Notes: generated by a model not told the origin, from the letters alone. A DNA stretch of 64,000 bases from Burkholderiaceae bacterium (GCA_018261755.1 JAGTRJ010000002.1:1-64000), one strand, 5' to 3'; counted from the first letter of the stretch, positions 52,641-61,437 are shown. Made by a program: numbers and translations.

Positions 52641-54316
52641 GTCCGCCCACCGCTCGGAGTGCGTAGCCGGTCAGGCGTGCTGTGCTGGCTGCATGGCTGG
52701 AAAATATCGAGTGCCGGGTTATAGGCCGTGGTACTGACGTTCAGCATCCCCAACACTGAATGGAATACGTTGTCATGCGAGAACGGCTGGTTGCTGCGCG
52801 CCGACAAACAGCTTGCCTCAATGCGGAAACGAGAACGGTAACTGTCTGACAACCACAGCATGAACGGAACGTGACGCTGTTCGATCGGCGAAATCATGTA
52901 CGGCGCGCCATGCAGGTACATGCCACTTTCGCCCAATGATTCGCCATGATCGGAAAAATAGATCAGCGAAGTGTCGATGCTGCCCTCACTGCCAGCCTTG
53001 CGCAGCAGATCGATGACTTTGCTGACAAAATGATCCGTGTACAAAATCGTATTGTCGTAGGCAGCAACGATCGACTCGGACTGACATTTCTGCAACTCAT
53101 TGGTTTCACATATCGGGCCGAAACGTTTGAAAGCGTCAGGATAACGTTTCCAGTAAGCTGGGCCATGACTGCCTTTCTGATGCAGCACGATGACCAAGTC
53201 CTTTTTGGCCGCTCGTATCCGATCCGGCAAGCCTTTCAACATGCGTTCGTCATAGCATTCTTCGGCGGTGCATAGCGGATCGCCCGCCACCGGTTTCGAC
53301 CAGTCTTCATATTCGACCCGATCGCAAGCGCCCTTGCAACCGGAATTGTTGTTGCGCCACAGCACATCGAAACCAGCATGAGACAGTACATCGAGCAACC
53401 CCTCGCGACTTTTCGCTGCGGTTTCCGTATAGTTATCCCGTCCCAGCGCCGAAAACAGGCATGGCACCGATACTGCCGTCGCCGTGCCGCAGGATTGCAC
53501 ATTGGTGAAATTGATCAGCCCCGTCTGCTTCGACAATTGCGGATTCGTTTCACGCTGATAACCGTTGAGCGAGAAATTCATTGCGCGCGCGGTTTCGCCA
53601 AGCACGATCACGGTTACCGTCCGCCGCGACAGCCCATCCCATAATGCCCCTTTGACCGCATCCTGCCCCAGTGGGGCCACCGTCAGCGGGTGGCTGAACT
53701 TGCGCTTGAAAAAACTATTCGTCGCCTGGATGTAATTCACCGGCGTCAGCAAAAAACGCAATTCACGATGCCCGCGAAAAGTTGGCGCATAACTTTTGTA
53801 AAAAAACAGCAGCAGCATGACGGCAACCACCAGCGACCCGGCAACAACGAGCAGCTTTACGATCAAATCCTGCCGCAACGGCAGAAATTCCAGCCGGGTA
53901 CGCCAAACAAACACCGACGGCAGGACGCCAAACAGCAAAAATACCAGCAGCATGCGCCAGCTGATCAGTTCGAACGCCTCCATCGAGTTGGTTTCGAACA
54001 CGTTCTGGATCATCGCCACATCGATTGCCGTTCCGTACTGATCCATGAAATAGGCTGCCAGCGAAGTCACGCACAGCAGTAGCGCCAGCACCGGCTTGAT
54101 GAGCGGGCGAAACGCAACCAGCGTGATCACGACATTAAACACCAGCGCAAGAATAACGAAAGTTGCCAGCAGTAACGGAATGTTGCCTAGCTGAAAACCA
54201 CCAATCGCCCTGGTAAATCCACGCCAAAAACTAAGGTTATAGGCGCCGACAATGAAGCTCGAAACGACGAAGGTAAAAACTGCGGGATGGTTGAGAGAAA
54301 CTGCTTTAATGCGCAC
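52637..54316 (-). CDS. eptA: Lipid A phosphoethanolamine transferase, EptA/PmrC-like
   Basis: A 559-residue inner-membrane enzyme that adds phosphoethanolamine to lipid A and so lowers affinity for polymyxin-type cationic peptides. Five N-terminal helices (about 12-190) precede a sulfatase-fold catalytic domain with the nucleophile Thr in V-L-G-E-T-A-R-A-M-N-F-S-L-N-G-Y and the metal-binding S-D-H-G-E-S-L-G-E. It starts with GTG at 54316 (TGGA upstream). A two-component system of PmrAB type is encoded upstream and a PAP2 gene downstream. This is a commonly chromosomal enzyme; resistance in this strain is not shown. Confidence 0.92.
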   Translation of the reverse strand: MRIKAVSLNHPAVFTFVVSSFIVGAYNLSFWRGFTRAIGGFQLGNIPLLLATFVILALVFNVVITLVAFRPLIKPVLALLLCVTSLAAYFMDQYGTAIDVAMIQNVFETNSMEAFELISWRMLLVFLLFGVLPSVFVWRTRLEFLPLRQDLIVKLLVVAGSLVVAVMLLLFFYKSYAPTFRGHRELRFLLTPVNYIQATNSFFKRKFSHPLTVAPLGQDAVKGALWDGLSRRTVTVIVLGETARAMNFSLNGYQRETNPQLSKQTGLINFTNVQSCGTATAVSVPCLFSALGRDNYTETAAKSREGLLDVLSHAGFDVLWRNNNSGCKGACDRVEYEDWSKPVAGDPLCTAEECYDERMLKGLPDRIRAAKKDLVIVLHQKGSHGPAYWKRYPDAFKRFGPICETNELQKCQSESIVAAYDNTILYTDHFVSKVIDLLRKAGSEGSIDTSLIYFSDHGESLGESGMYLHGAPYMISPIEQRHVPFMLWLSDSYRSRFRIEASCLSARSNQPFSHDNVFHSVLGMLNVSTTAYNPALDIFQPCSQHSTPDRLRTPSGGRT

Positions 54317-54402
54317 GGCGGGTTCCAGTAACTAAATTGATGTCGCCATTCGGACGACATGCAATCCTAGCCACTGAAGCATCAAGTTTTCATCAAACTG
54401 AC

Positions 54403-54419
54403 GTCAAGATTCCGTTAAG
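54403..54419 (-). promoter_or_regulatory. PmrA-type direct repeat before eptA
   Basis: On the minus strand CTTAAC-N5-CTTGAC matches the PmrA box pattern of two YTTAAK half-sites spaced 11 bases apart. It overlaps the stop codon of the kinase gene and lies about 90 bases upstream of the eptA GTG. A separate eptA-pap2 promoter controlled by the neighbouring regulator is likely. Confidence 0.55.
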
Positions 54420-55648
54420 AATTCAATCGCCAGCTTCGTTCCGCCACCAGGACGCGATATCACTTTTAGGCTGGCGCCAAGGTATTCACAAATCCGCGTC
54501 ACCAGCGCCAGTCCCAGTCCCGAACCTGCGGACCCGACCGGCGAAGAAGACAACGGCTCATTTTGCAACCTGGCGCGCACCGCTGCCGGAATGCCGGGGC
54601 CGGTATCTTCAACTACCACCACAGGATTGCTGACACGCACCAGAACCGAACCTTCGTCGGTGTACTGCCATGCATTGCGAATCAGATTGCCAATCGCCGT
54701 CACCAGCAGTTCGCGCCGCGCAAAAACCGTAAAATCGGATTCGATGATGAAGTCGAGTGATACAGGCTTGCCGCCGACCAGCAACCGATTGCGCTCCACT
54801 TCATCCTGCACGATCCGCGCGATACTGTTTTCGGGCGCATCAATCGACTCCGGCGCGCGCGCCAGCAACAGCAGCACGGTTACGCACTCGGCCGCTTCGG
54901 CCGCAGTGCGCAGAATGCGCTCGGATGCAGCCAGCAGCACCGGTTGTTCCTGCGCCTGCGCATGAATGATTTCAGCCGCACCCATGATGACCGTCAGCGG
55001 CGTGCGCAGTTCATGGCTGACATCGCCAGTAAAAAAACGCTCACGGTTGAGGACGCGTTCCAGTTCTTCGGTGCGCGCAGCGAACGCCCGAGCCAAATCG
55101 CCCATTTCATCATCATTGCTGAGCAGCGGCAGTTGATGCTGCTTGCCACGGTCACGCACAGCCGTGGCAAGCATCGTAATCGGCGCCACGATGCTGCGCG
55201 CAACGTAGCGGCCAGCAAAAAACGACAGCAACAAAAATCCCAACAAACCGGCTGCGATGGTCGAATAGACAACCAGTTCGATTTCGTCGTATTCGCTCAT
55301 ATGGTCCACGACGGCAAATTTGCCGTTCGTATCGCTGCCGATCATCACCTGCAGTTCGGCGCCATTGACGGTGATGGCGTGAACGCCCGGCGGCAAGTGG
55401 CGCAATGATTGCGGGATCGCTTCTTCGTGATAGAAACTGAGGCCGGCAGGCATTTCCACCGGCAGGTTGGCGGCATGCCGTGGCGATGCCCATGCCGCGA
55501 CACTCTCGAGCCGTTCATCGACCAGATAGACTTCAATCCCCTCGACCGCAACAGCAGCCAGCCCAAAGAAAAAAATGCTGGCGCAGAAAGCCAGCAGAAA
55601 ATACGCGACGACGATGCGTCGGTGCAGCGTCCTACCCCACTTCATCAT
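54404..55648 (-). CDS. Sensor histidine kinase, PmrB/QseC-like
   Basis: A 414-residue membrane kinase: helix near residues 13-36, a periplasmic domain of about 110 residues (acidic patches such as D-H-M-S-E-Y-D-E-I-E-L), a second helix near 160-182, HAMP-like linker, and the H-box F-T-G-D-V-S-H-E-L-R-T-P-L with His212. The ATP-binding part has N-L-I-R-N-A-W-Q-Y-T and G-S-G-L-G-L-A. Two adjacent ATG codons are possible starts; the gene overlaps the regulator by about 15 bases. Partner of the OmpR-type regulator. The signal (metals, pH or cationic peptides) is inferred by analogy. Confidence 0.88.
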   Translation of the reverse strand: MMKWGRTLHRRIVVAYFLLAFCASIFFFGLAAVAVEGIEVYLVDERLESVAAWASPRHAANLPVEMPAGLSFYHEEAIPQSLRHLPPGVHAITVNGAELQVMIGSDTNGKFAVVDHMSEYDEIELVVYSTIAAGLLGFLLLSFFAGRYVARSIVAPITMLATAVRDRGKQHQLPLLSNDDEMGDLARAFAARTEELERVLNRERFFTGDVSHELRTPLTVIMGAAEIIHAQAQEQPVLLAASERILRTAAEAAECVTVLLLLARAPESIDAPENSIARIVQDEVERNRLLVGGKPVSLDFIIESDFTVFARRELLVTAIGNLIRNAWQYTDEGSVLVRVSNPVVVVEDTGPGIPAAVRARLQNEPLSSSPVGSAGSGLGLALVTRICEYLGASLKVISRPGGGTKLAIEFLTES

Positions 55649-56321
55649 GATCCACCAGACGATAGCCTATCCCCTGCATGGTGCGCAGCATGGCAAAGGA
55701 GTGTGATTTGTCCAGCGCCTGTCTCAGCGCATGAATATGCGTTCTGAGCGCGTCACTGTCAGGCCGGTCATCCCCCCAGACTTCCTGCTCGAGGCGCTCG
55801 CGCGAAACGACCTTCGGCGCATCACGCATCAGACAGGCCAGCAACTTGAATCCGGTTTTGGTCAGATGCATCGGCACACCAGCGCGCTCTGCCTTGTAGG
55901 TGGTCATGTCGAACGTAACATCACCAAATTTGAGCGTACTGCCGCCTGCACTCAGACCGCCTGCACGCCGCGCCAGCGCCTTCAACCGCACCTCGACCTC
56001 GACCAGCGAAAACGGCTTGACCACGTAATCATCCGCACCACTATCGAAACCAGCCACCTTGTCTTCCAGCGTGTCGCGCGCGGTCAGCATCAGCACGGGC
56101 GTGGCTTTACCCAGATCGCTGCGCAACCTGCGGCACAGTTCCAGCCCATCAAGGCCGGGAAGCGCAAGGTCGATTACCATCACGTCATAATCATTCTCGG
56201 CTGCCAGCGCCAATCCGCCGTAACCGTTCGACGCGCAGTCCAGCACATGCCCTCGTGGTTCGAAATAGGCAAACAGGTTTGCCACGATATCAGCATTGTC
56301 TTCAACAATCAGGATGCGCAT
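55632..56321 (-). CDS. OmpR-family response regulator, PmrA/QseB-like
   Basis: A 229-residue regulator with a receiver domain (Asp51 in M-V-I-D-L-A-L-P-G is the phospho-acceptor; K in V-V-K-P-F) and a winged-helix DNA-binding domain with L-R-T-H-I-H-A-L-R-Q-A-L-D-K and the terminal R-T-M-Q-G-I-G-Y-R-L. It is the first gene of the regulator-kinase-eptA-PAP2 run. A PmrA-type site precedes eptA, which supports control of lipid A modification. Confidence 0.9.
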   Translation of the reverse strand: MRILIVEDNADIVANLFAYFEPRGHVLDCASNGYGGLALAAENDYDVMVIDLALPGLDGLELCRRLRSDLGKATPVLMLTARDTLEDKVAGFDSGADDYVVKPFSLVEVEVRLKALARRAGGLSAGGSTLKFGDVTFDMTTYKAERAGVPMHLTKTGFKLLACLMRDAPKVVSRERLEQEVWGDDRPDSDALRTHIHALRQALDKSHSFAMLRTMQGIGYRLVDHDEVG

Positions 56322-56486
56322 GGCGTGAAGGAGGAATGCAACAAAGATCGACGGAAATGAGGCATTTTACGCGGATTTCAGCCAAAGCCGCAGCCACCAT
56401 GCTTGCGGTGCAGCACAAAGCCACAAGCTCGTATAGAATCTGAACCATAGATCGCGCCACACTCGTCCATTCGCCAGCTGATACTG

Positions 56487-57722
56487 ATGTCACAATCCGT
56501 TATCAAAAAAATCGATTCCAGCCAACTCAAAGTCGGCATGTATATTCACGATTTGAGCTGCGACTGGCTGTCACATCCGTTCGCGCGCAGCCGCTTCCTG
56601 CTGTCGTCCGAGCAGGAAATCCGCAAGATCCTCAACGCCGGCATCCATGACGTGTATATCGACACGGGCAAAGGGCTCGATGTGGCGGATGCGCCGACCG
56701 TGGAAGAGGTCGAACGGCAAATCGAACATGAGCTCATCAGCATCGCCCAGCAAAGCCCGCTGATCGTTCCCAAAACTTCGTTTGCCGAAGAGCTCGATCG
56801 CGCAAAATCGATCCGCAATCAGGCCAAGCAGCAGGTGATGGCGATGATGCACGATGCTCGGCTGGGGAAAGCTATCGAACTCGACAAGGTTGAACCTGTC
56901 GTACAGGAAATCACCGAATCCATCCTGCGCAATTCCGGCGCGCTCATTGGCCTGCTGCGCATCAAGAGCAGCGATGATTACACCTTTCTGCATTCAGTCA
57001 GCGTGTGTGCGCTACTGGTTGCATTCTGCCGTTCAACCGGCATGGATTCGGCGCTCATTCAGCAGGCTGGCATCGGCGGCCTGCTGCATGACACCGGCAA
57101 GGCGCTAACACCGGATTATGTGTTGAACAAACCCGGCCGCCTGACCGATGAAGAATTCGACATCATGAAGCGGCACCCGAAGGATGGTTACGACATCCTG
57201 GTGAAAATGCCGGAAATCGGCAACATACCGCTCGATATCACGCTGCACCACCACGAAAGAATGGATGGCAGCGGCTACCCGGACAAACTACCCGGCGATC
57301 AAATCAGCACCATGGCACAGATGGCGGCGATTGTTGACGTGTACGATGCCATCACATCCGATCGAGTATATCACAAAGGGATGACGGCCGCTGATGCGCT
57401 ACGCCGTATCTTTGAATGGAGCAAGCACCATTTCAACCCGCAGCACGTGCACGCCTTCATCCGCTGCGTAGGCATTTATCCGGTTGGCACGCTGGTCCAG
57501 ATGGAGTCCGGCCATCTGGCTGTGGTAATGGAGCCGCACGAAAACAACCTGCTGGCCCCCACCATCAAACTGTTCTTCAATACGAAGACCAATAGCTACA
57601 TCACGCCCAAAATCGTGGATCTGTCGAAACCACTTGGCGCTGGCGGCGCAGACCGCATCCTCGGTCACGAGGCCGCCGAAAAATGGCAGGTCGAACCGAT
57701 GCGTTTTCTCGATTTGGCGTGA
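56487..57722 (+). CDS. HD-GYP domain c-di-GMP phosphodiesterase with DUF3391 domain
   Basis: A 411-residue protein with an N-terminal DUF3391 segment (about 8-110; L-K-V-G-M-Y-I-H-D-L) and an HD-GYP domain (about 150-330). The metal-binding H-D is in G-L-L-H-D-T-G-K, and the H-H-E-R-M-D-G-S-G-Y-P motif has the G-Y-P signature, so c-di-GMP hydrolysis is expected. It is divergent from the PmrA-like gene. Start M-S-Q-S-V-I-K-K. Confidence 0.9.
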   Translation: MSQSVIKKIDSSQLKVGMYIHDLSCDWLSHPFARSRFLLSSEQEIRKILNAGIHDVYIDTGKGLDVADAPTVEEVERQIEHELISIAQQSPLIVPKTSFAEELDRAKSIRNQAKQQVMAMMHDARLGKAIELDKVEPVVQEITESILRNSGALIGLLRIKSSDDYTFLHSVSVCALLVAFCRSTGMDSALIQQAGIGGLLHDTGKALTPDYVLNKPGRLTDEEFDIMKRHPKDGYDILVKMPEIGNIPLDITLHHHERMDGSGYPDKLPGDQISTMAQMAAIVDVYDAITSDRVYHKGMTAADALRRIFEWSKHHFNPQHVHAFIRCVGIYPVGTLVQMESGHLAVVMEPHENNLLAPTIKLFFNTKTNSYITPKIVDLSKPLGAGGADRILGHEAAEKWQVEPMRFLDLA

Positions 57723-57755
57723 GGCGGCTTCAAACCACCCAGAGCCGTTTGTCCG

Positions 57756-57956
57756 TTACGCGGTCGTATTTACATTCTGACCAAGATGCGCTGGCAGGTT
57801 GACCGGTGAAGGTACAGGCGGCAGCGCCTGCAGCAACGCTTGTGCCGTTGCCTGCTCCGCATCCAGTGCCTTTTTGAGTACCGCAGTTCCAACCGCCTGC
57901 TTCACACCTGTTTCAGCCATCGTGGTCGCCAGACTGGCAATGCTTGCAGCATCCAT
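57756..57956 (-). CDS. YjfB-family small protein (putative motility)
   Basis: A 66-residue protein with the M-D-A-A-S-I-A-S-L-A-T-x-M start and Ala/Gln-rich helix ending in L-P-P-V-P-S typical of the YjfB family, annotated as putative motility proteins. GGGAGG stands five bases before the ATG. It ends 33 bases from the convergent HD-GYP gene. Function is unknown. Confidence 0.75.
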   Translation of the reverse strand: MDAASIASLATTMAETGVKQAVGTAVLKKALDAEQATAQALLQALPPVPSPVNLPAHLGQNVNTTA

Positions 57957-58057
57957 GTTTGCCTCCCTTGCTGAGATGGGTACTAATAATCAAAGCATAA
58001 CAGGTTTTTCCATTGCATGAAAAACCACGTCCAGGCGTTGAAGGCCGCCTCGAACGG

Positions 58058-58137
58058 AAAACCATACTCCCCCCCCCTGTATATTTAAACACCCTCAAAA
58101 TAAATGGCTCAGGAGGTTATTATTCATACATACCCCC
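58058..58137 (-). repeat. Dispersed intergenic repeat, copy G
   Basis: On the minus strand: GGGGGTATGTATG, GAGCCATTTATTTTG, GTGTTTAAAT and ATACA-n-GGAGTATGGTTTT. The palindrome centre has a run of nine G, longer than in other copies. It lies between divergent genes for YjfB and a small membrane protein. Confidence 0.72.
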
Positions 58138-58278
58138 ACAAATTTCGCGTCGAACCCACAACCACCAGCGATTCTGATGTCGCCGGAACTGCCTGCGCCT
58201 GAATGAATATGATAGTCTTCGCTTTTACACTGATGCCGCCGCGTTAGTGCGGCGACCAAATGCAACTGGGGGGAAATC

Positions 58279-58476
58279 ATGAATTCGACGAGGGCGAAAG
58301 TCTTTCTGGCATCGCTGGCAATTGGCGCGCTTGTGACGTCGGGCAGTGTCATCTCGTCGGGATTTACCGCCGAGAACATCCGCGAATGGCTGGTCAACGG
58401 CCTGTTCGTCACCGCAATTGTCGGCTTTATCGGAACAAAATTCTTTTCCGACGATCAGCCAACCAAGCGCAAGTAA
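58279..58476 (+). CDS. Small two-helix membrane protein of unknown function
   Basis: A 65-residue protein that I do not recognise. Two hydrophobic segments (about 8-27 and 37-55) and a basic tail suggest a small inner-membrane protein. GGGGGG stands before the ATG. It is six bases upstream of a periplasmic rhodanese gene, so the two are probably co-transcribed. A phage-derived origin such as a holin is possible but there are no other phage genes. Confidence 0.6.
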   Translation: MNSTRAKVFLASLAIGALVTSGSVISSGFTAENIREWLVNGLFVTAIVGFIGTKFFSDDQPTKRK

Positions 58477-58482
58477 CCGCAG

Positions 58483-58839
58483 ATGCAGAAAATCCTGCTG
58501 GCCCTGTTGCTGCTGCTGGTAACATGGCCCGGCCACGCACAGACTGATTTCTGCCGCCAAGCGAAACAATCGGTTCTGATCGATGTACGCACCCCGGAAG
58601 AATATGCGACCGGACATATCGCCGGCGCACTCAACCTCCCGCTGGAACGGTTGGCGGCCGGTATCGGCACCATTGGCGGCTTGAACAGCGACAGCCTGAT
58701 CCTGGTGTATTGCCGCACCGGTAACCGCTCGGCACAGACGCGTGCCCTCCTGAGCCGTCGCGGGTATGCGAACGTGACCGACGGCGGCGGCATTTCAACT
58801 CTGGCGTCGCGCCTGCAAGCCTGCAGCGAATCCCGCTGA
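58483..58839 (+). CDS. Periplasmic rhodanese-domain protein
   Basis: A 118-residue sulfurtransferase-like protein. A signal peptide ends at G-H-A-Q near residue 20, followed by a single rhodanese domain with D-V-R-T-P-E-E-Y-A-x-G-H-I-x-G-A-x-N-L-P and the active-site loop Y-C-R-T-G-N-R-S. The catalytic Cys is present. A periplasmic PspE-like role in sulfur transfer is inferred. It ends six bases from the convergent greB. Confidence 0.87.
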   Translation: MQKILLALLLLLVTWPGHAQTDFCRQAKQSVLIDVRTPEEYATGHIAGALNLPLERLAAGIGTIGGLNSDSLILVYCRTGNRSAQTRALLSRRGYANVTDGGGISTLASRLQACSESR

Positions 58840-58845
58840 CGGCTG

Positions 58846-59412
58846 TCAACCAGCTGCCGATGATGGCGACGGATAGCAGACTTCCAGAATCTGCAATTCC
58901 TCCACGGCTGCCGGCGTTTTCAGCATCACCGCCTCGCCTTCGCGCGCCTTGGTCAACGCGCGCGCCATCGGCGAAATCCAGCTGATTTTGCCGTTCAACG
59001 GATCGAATTCATCGATACCGACGATGGTTACGGTCTGCACCTCGCCCGACTCCCGTTCGTAGGTGACGGTGGCACCAAAGAAAATCTGATCGGAACCATG
59101 ATGCACGCTCGGGTCGAACACTTCGGCCGCATCCAGCCGCTTAATCAGGAAACGGATGCGGCGGTCAATTTCGCGCAAGCGCCGTTTGCCATAAATATAA
59201 TCGCCGTTTTCCGAACGGTCGCCGTTCGAAGCCGCCCACGACACCACCCGCACCACTTCCGGGCGCTCGGTATCAATCAGGTGCAGCAGTTCATCCTTCA
59301 GCCGCTGATGCCCTGCCGGCGTAATGTAATTTTTCATGCCGGCAGGCAACGCCGGCAGCGCAAACTCTTCGCCGTCGTCGCCCTCGGTCTCTCTGACAAA
59401 TGCCTTGTTCAT
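58846..59412 (-). CDS. greB: Transcription elongation factor GreB
   Basis: Rescues backtracked RNA polymerase by stimulating transcript cleavage. The 188-residue protein starts M-N-K-A-F-V-R-E-T, as in betaproteobacterial GreB, and has the acidic tip of the coiled coil (G-D-R-S-E-N-G-D-Y) and the GreA/B C-terminal domain. The P-R-E-R/W ending I expect is changed to I-L-E-V-C-Y-P-S-P. Confidence 0.93.
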   Translation of the reverse strand: MNKAFVRETEGDDGEEFALPALPAGMKNYITPAGHQRLKDELLHLIDTERPEVVRVVSWAASNGDRSENGDYIYGKRRLREIDRRIRFLIKRLDAAEVFDPSVHHGSDQIFFGATVTYERESGEVQTVTIVGIDEFDPLNGKISWISPMARALTKAREGEAVMLKTPAAVEELQILEVCYPSPSSAAG

Positions 59413-59562
59413 CCGCGTATTGTAGAGGACGATGGCAATCGCTGCATCCGCCTTGCTGCTTGAGTCGAGATCCGGCATGGCTTGCCAAACCGTTCCGCGC
59501 TGTTGTAGTATGCGCCGGGAGTACGGTTGAGAATCGATCCGTTTTGCACGGCAGGATTTCCG

Positions 59563-59578
59563 TGGCACTTTTCTTGCG
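59563..59578 (+). promoter_or_regulatory. Perfect sigma-54 promoter before the NlpC/P60 gene
   Basis: TGGCAC-N5-TTGC matches the -24/-12 consensus exactly. Transcription would start near 59589, about 95 bases before the ATG at 59685. Confidence 0.7.
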
Positions 59579-59684
59579 AGAGCCAAAACATCAAACTGCG
59601 GCCATAATCGGCCGCACTTCAGGTTTTGTTTTTGCAGCTTGATTGGATAGTATTCAATTACCACCGAAAGGAAGAACCGGCAGA

Positions 59685-60260
59685 ATGAATTTCAAACGGC
59701 GCGGAAAATTTCACCAGCTAGTCGCCAGCGTGTGCATTGCAGCCACGTTGCTGTGCGGCAGCAGTCCTGCATGGAGCGCGGAAGAAGCCGATTCGCCATC
59801 TGCGCTGGATGAAATGTTCCAGCGCTTCAGCAACGGCACCTCCGATCTGGTAATGCAGGCAATGGGGTTCCTCGGCATCAACTACCGGTTCGGCGGCAAT
59901 ACTGTCGAAAGCGGTCTGGATTGCAGCGGCTTCGTGCGTCTGGTTTTCAAGGAAGCATGGGGCTCCAACCTGCCGCGTACTTCGGCCGAAATCAGCCGTG
60001 TTGGCAAACCCATTGATGCCAAGGATCTGCAACCGGGCGATCTGGTGTTCTATAACACCCTCAGGCGCGGCTTTTCGCATGTCGGCATCTATCTGGGCGA
60101 CAACAAATTCATCCATTCCCCATCCGCCGGCGGCAAGGTCAGGGTTGAAAGCATGACGATGGATTACTGGCGCAAGCGTTTCAACGGCGCACGCCGCGTC
60201 GAAAGCCCAAACAAGGTAGTGGCGCCTGCGCCTGCACCGGCAAATACCGAAATTCTGTAA
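59685..60260 (+). CDS. NlpC/P60 family peptidoglycan hydrolase
   Basis: A 191-residue exported hydrolase that cuts peptide links in peptidoglycan. A signal peptide (M-N-F-K-R-R-G-K-F) ends near A-W-S-A, and the NlpC/P60 domain covers about 65-175. The catalytic Cys is in G-L-D-C-S-G-F-V, the His in F-S-H-V-G-I-Y-L-G, and a second His in F-I-H-S. A Pro/Ala tail follows. I start at the ATG at 59685; AAAGGA is about 15 bases upstream. A sigma-54 promoter precedes it and a terminator follows, so it is a single-gene unit. Confidence 0.88.
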   Translation: MNFKRRGKFHQLVASVCIAATLLCGSSPAWSAEEADSPSALDEMFQRFSNGTSDLVMQAMGFLGINYRFGGNTVESGLDCSGFVRLVFKEAWGSNLPRTSAEISRVGKPIDAKDLQPGDLVFYNTLRRGFSHVGIYLGDNKFIHSPSAGGKVRVESMTMDYWRKRFNGARRVESPNKVVAPAPAPANTEIL

Positions 60261-60279
60261 GCGTCTTCGCTCGCAGTAA

Positions 60280-60308
60280 AAACGGAACCAGTGCGGTTCC
60301 GTTTTTTT
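60280..60308 (+). terminator. Rho-independent terminator of the NlpC/P60 gene
   Basis: AACGGAACC-agtgc-GGTTCCGTT followed by seven T. Confidence 0.88.
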
Positions 60309-60430
60309 ATGCTCGCGATTCCCGCCAGAGATATGCGTAAGGTGGCGACCAGGCGCCTGGTCGGCGCCAGCAAGCCGTCCCGCGCGCCGTCGTCAAGCAA
60401 ATGCCGGCCGCAAAAGAATCGACCGCAGAT

Positions 60431-60466
60431 AAAAAAACCGACCTCGATTCGAAGGCCGGTTTTTTT
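60431..60466. terminator. Rho-independent terminator of ssb (both directions possible)
   Basis: Stem ACCGACCT/AGGCCGGT (one mismatch) around a short loop, with an A tract on the left and a T tract on the right, so it works on both strands. ssb ends at 60488 on the minus strand. Confidence 0.8.
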
Positions 60467-60487
60467 GCTCTCCGACGCCGAAGCGCC

Positions 60488-60973
60488 TCAGAACGGAATA
60501 TCGTCGTCGATATCCGACAGGTTCGACGACGGACGCTGCGCCGGACGGCCGCCAGCCCCACCAGCCCCACCTCCTCCGCCCGCATTCTGGCGTGCCGGCG
60601 GGCGACTGTAGCCCTCATCCATCGGTTCGCCAGCCCCTTGCCGGCTGCCGAGCATTTGCATCGTATCCGCAATAATTTCGGTCGCGTAGCGCTCGACGCC
60701 ATCCTTGTCGGTATATTTGCGCGTGCGCAACCTGCCTTCGATATACACCTGCGAACCCTTTTTCAGGTACTGGCCGGCAATTTCCGCCAGCTTGCCAAAG
60801 AAGGTCACGCGGTGCCATTCGGTCGCTTCCTTCTGCTCGCCGGTCGCCTTGTCCTTCCAACGATCCGAGGTTGCGACCGCGATGTTGGCAATCGCCTCGC
60901 CGCCGGTGGTATAGCGGGTTTCCGGGTCGCGCCCGAGATTGCCGACGATGATGACCTTGTTGATCGATGCCAT
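60488..60973 (-). CDS. ssb: Single-stranded DNA-binding protein
   Basis: A 161-residue SSB: OB fold (1-110) starting [18 protein letters not shown]-x-R, Gly-rich linker and acidic D-I-D-D-D-I-P-F tip that binds partner proteins. AGGAGAG precedes the ATG at 60973; the frame is open further upstream. Confidence 0.97.
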   Translation of the reverse strand: MASINKVIIVGNLGRDPETRYTTGGEAIANIAVATSDRWKDKATGEQKEATEWHRVTFFGKLAEIAGQYLKKGSQVYIEGRLRTRKYTDKDGVERYATEIIADTMQMLGSRQGAGEPMDEGYSRPPARQNAGGGGGAGGAGGRPAQRPSSNLSDIDDDIPF

Positions 60974-61144
60974 ATGCTCTCCTGTTAACCGGCCGTGGCG
61001 CAAATGGCCACCGCGCATCAAATTTTCGTGTAATGAGCGATTATATGTTATCGCCGCAACGGCAGATACCGCCAAACCACTTTTGTCTGCAACGCCGCCA
61101 CAACGCCAAAAATTACCAGAATGGCAATTTCGCTCCATCAGGCA

Positions 61145-61270
61145 AAAATAACTGACCAAAATGAATACTCGGTCAGTAAGGCCAAAAAATATACTCCATC
61201 CAGTATCCAAAAACAGCCAGCAAAAATGTGGCCCGGCATCATGTTTTGGCTATATACCCCACCATTTTCA
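61145..61270 (-). repeat. Dispersed intergenic repeat, copy H (long form)
   Basis: Core 61184-61260. On the minus strand: GTGAAAATGGTGGGGTAT, ATAGC, AAAACA, GGGCCACATTTTTGCTGGC, TGTTTTTGG and ATACTGGATGGAGTAT plus a T tract. The extension down to 61145 has GGCCTTACTGACC and GGTCAGTTATTT, as in copies B and E. It lies between divergent ssb and the Memo gene. Confidence 0.85.
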
Positions 61271-61437
61271 CTTTCAATACGCAAACCGTGGCGCAGCAAG
61301 CCAGCCGCAGCACGCCTGAGCGTGTGTGCCATGCAGGCGATTGTCTGACGATTCACAAAGCTTTCTCATTCCACATGCCTTTAAAATCCGGCCATTCACA
61401 CCGATATAAGGCCTTGACCAAACACCTGGGAAGCCGC

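Noticed and set aside
58279-58476. A phage holin
   Set aside because: Two helices and a basic tail fit a holin loosely, but no endolysin or phage gene is nearby; the neighbour is a rhodanese.
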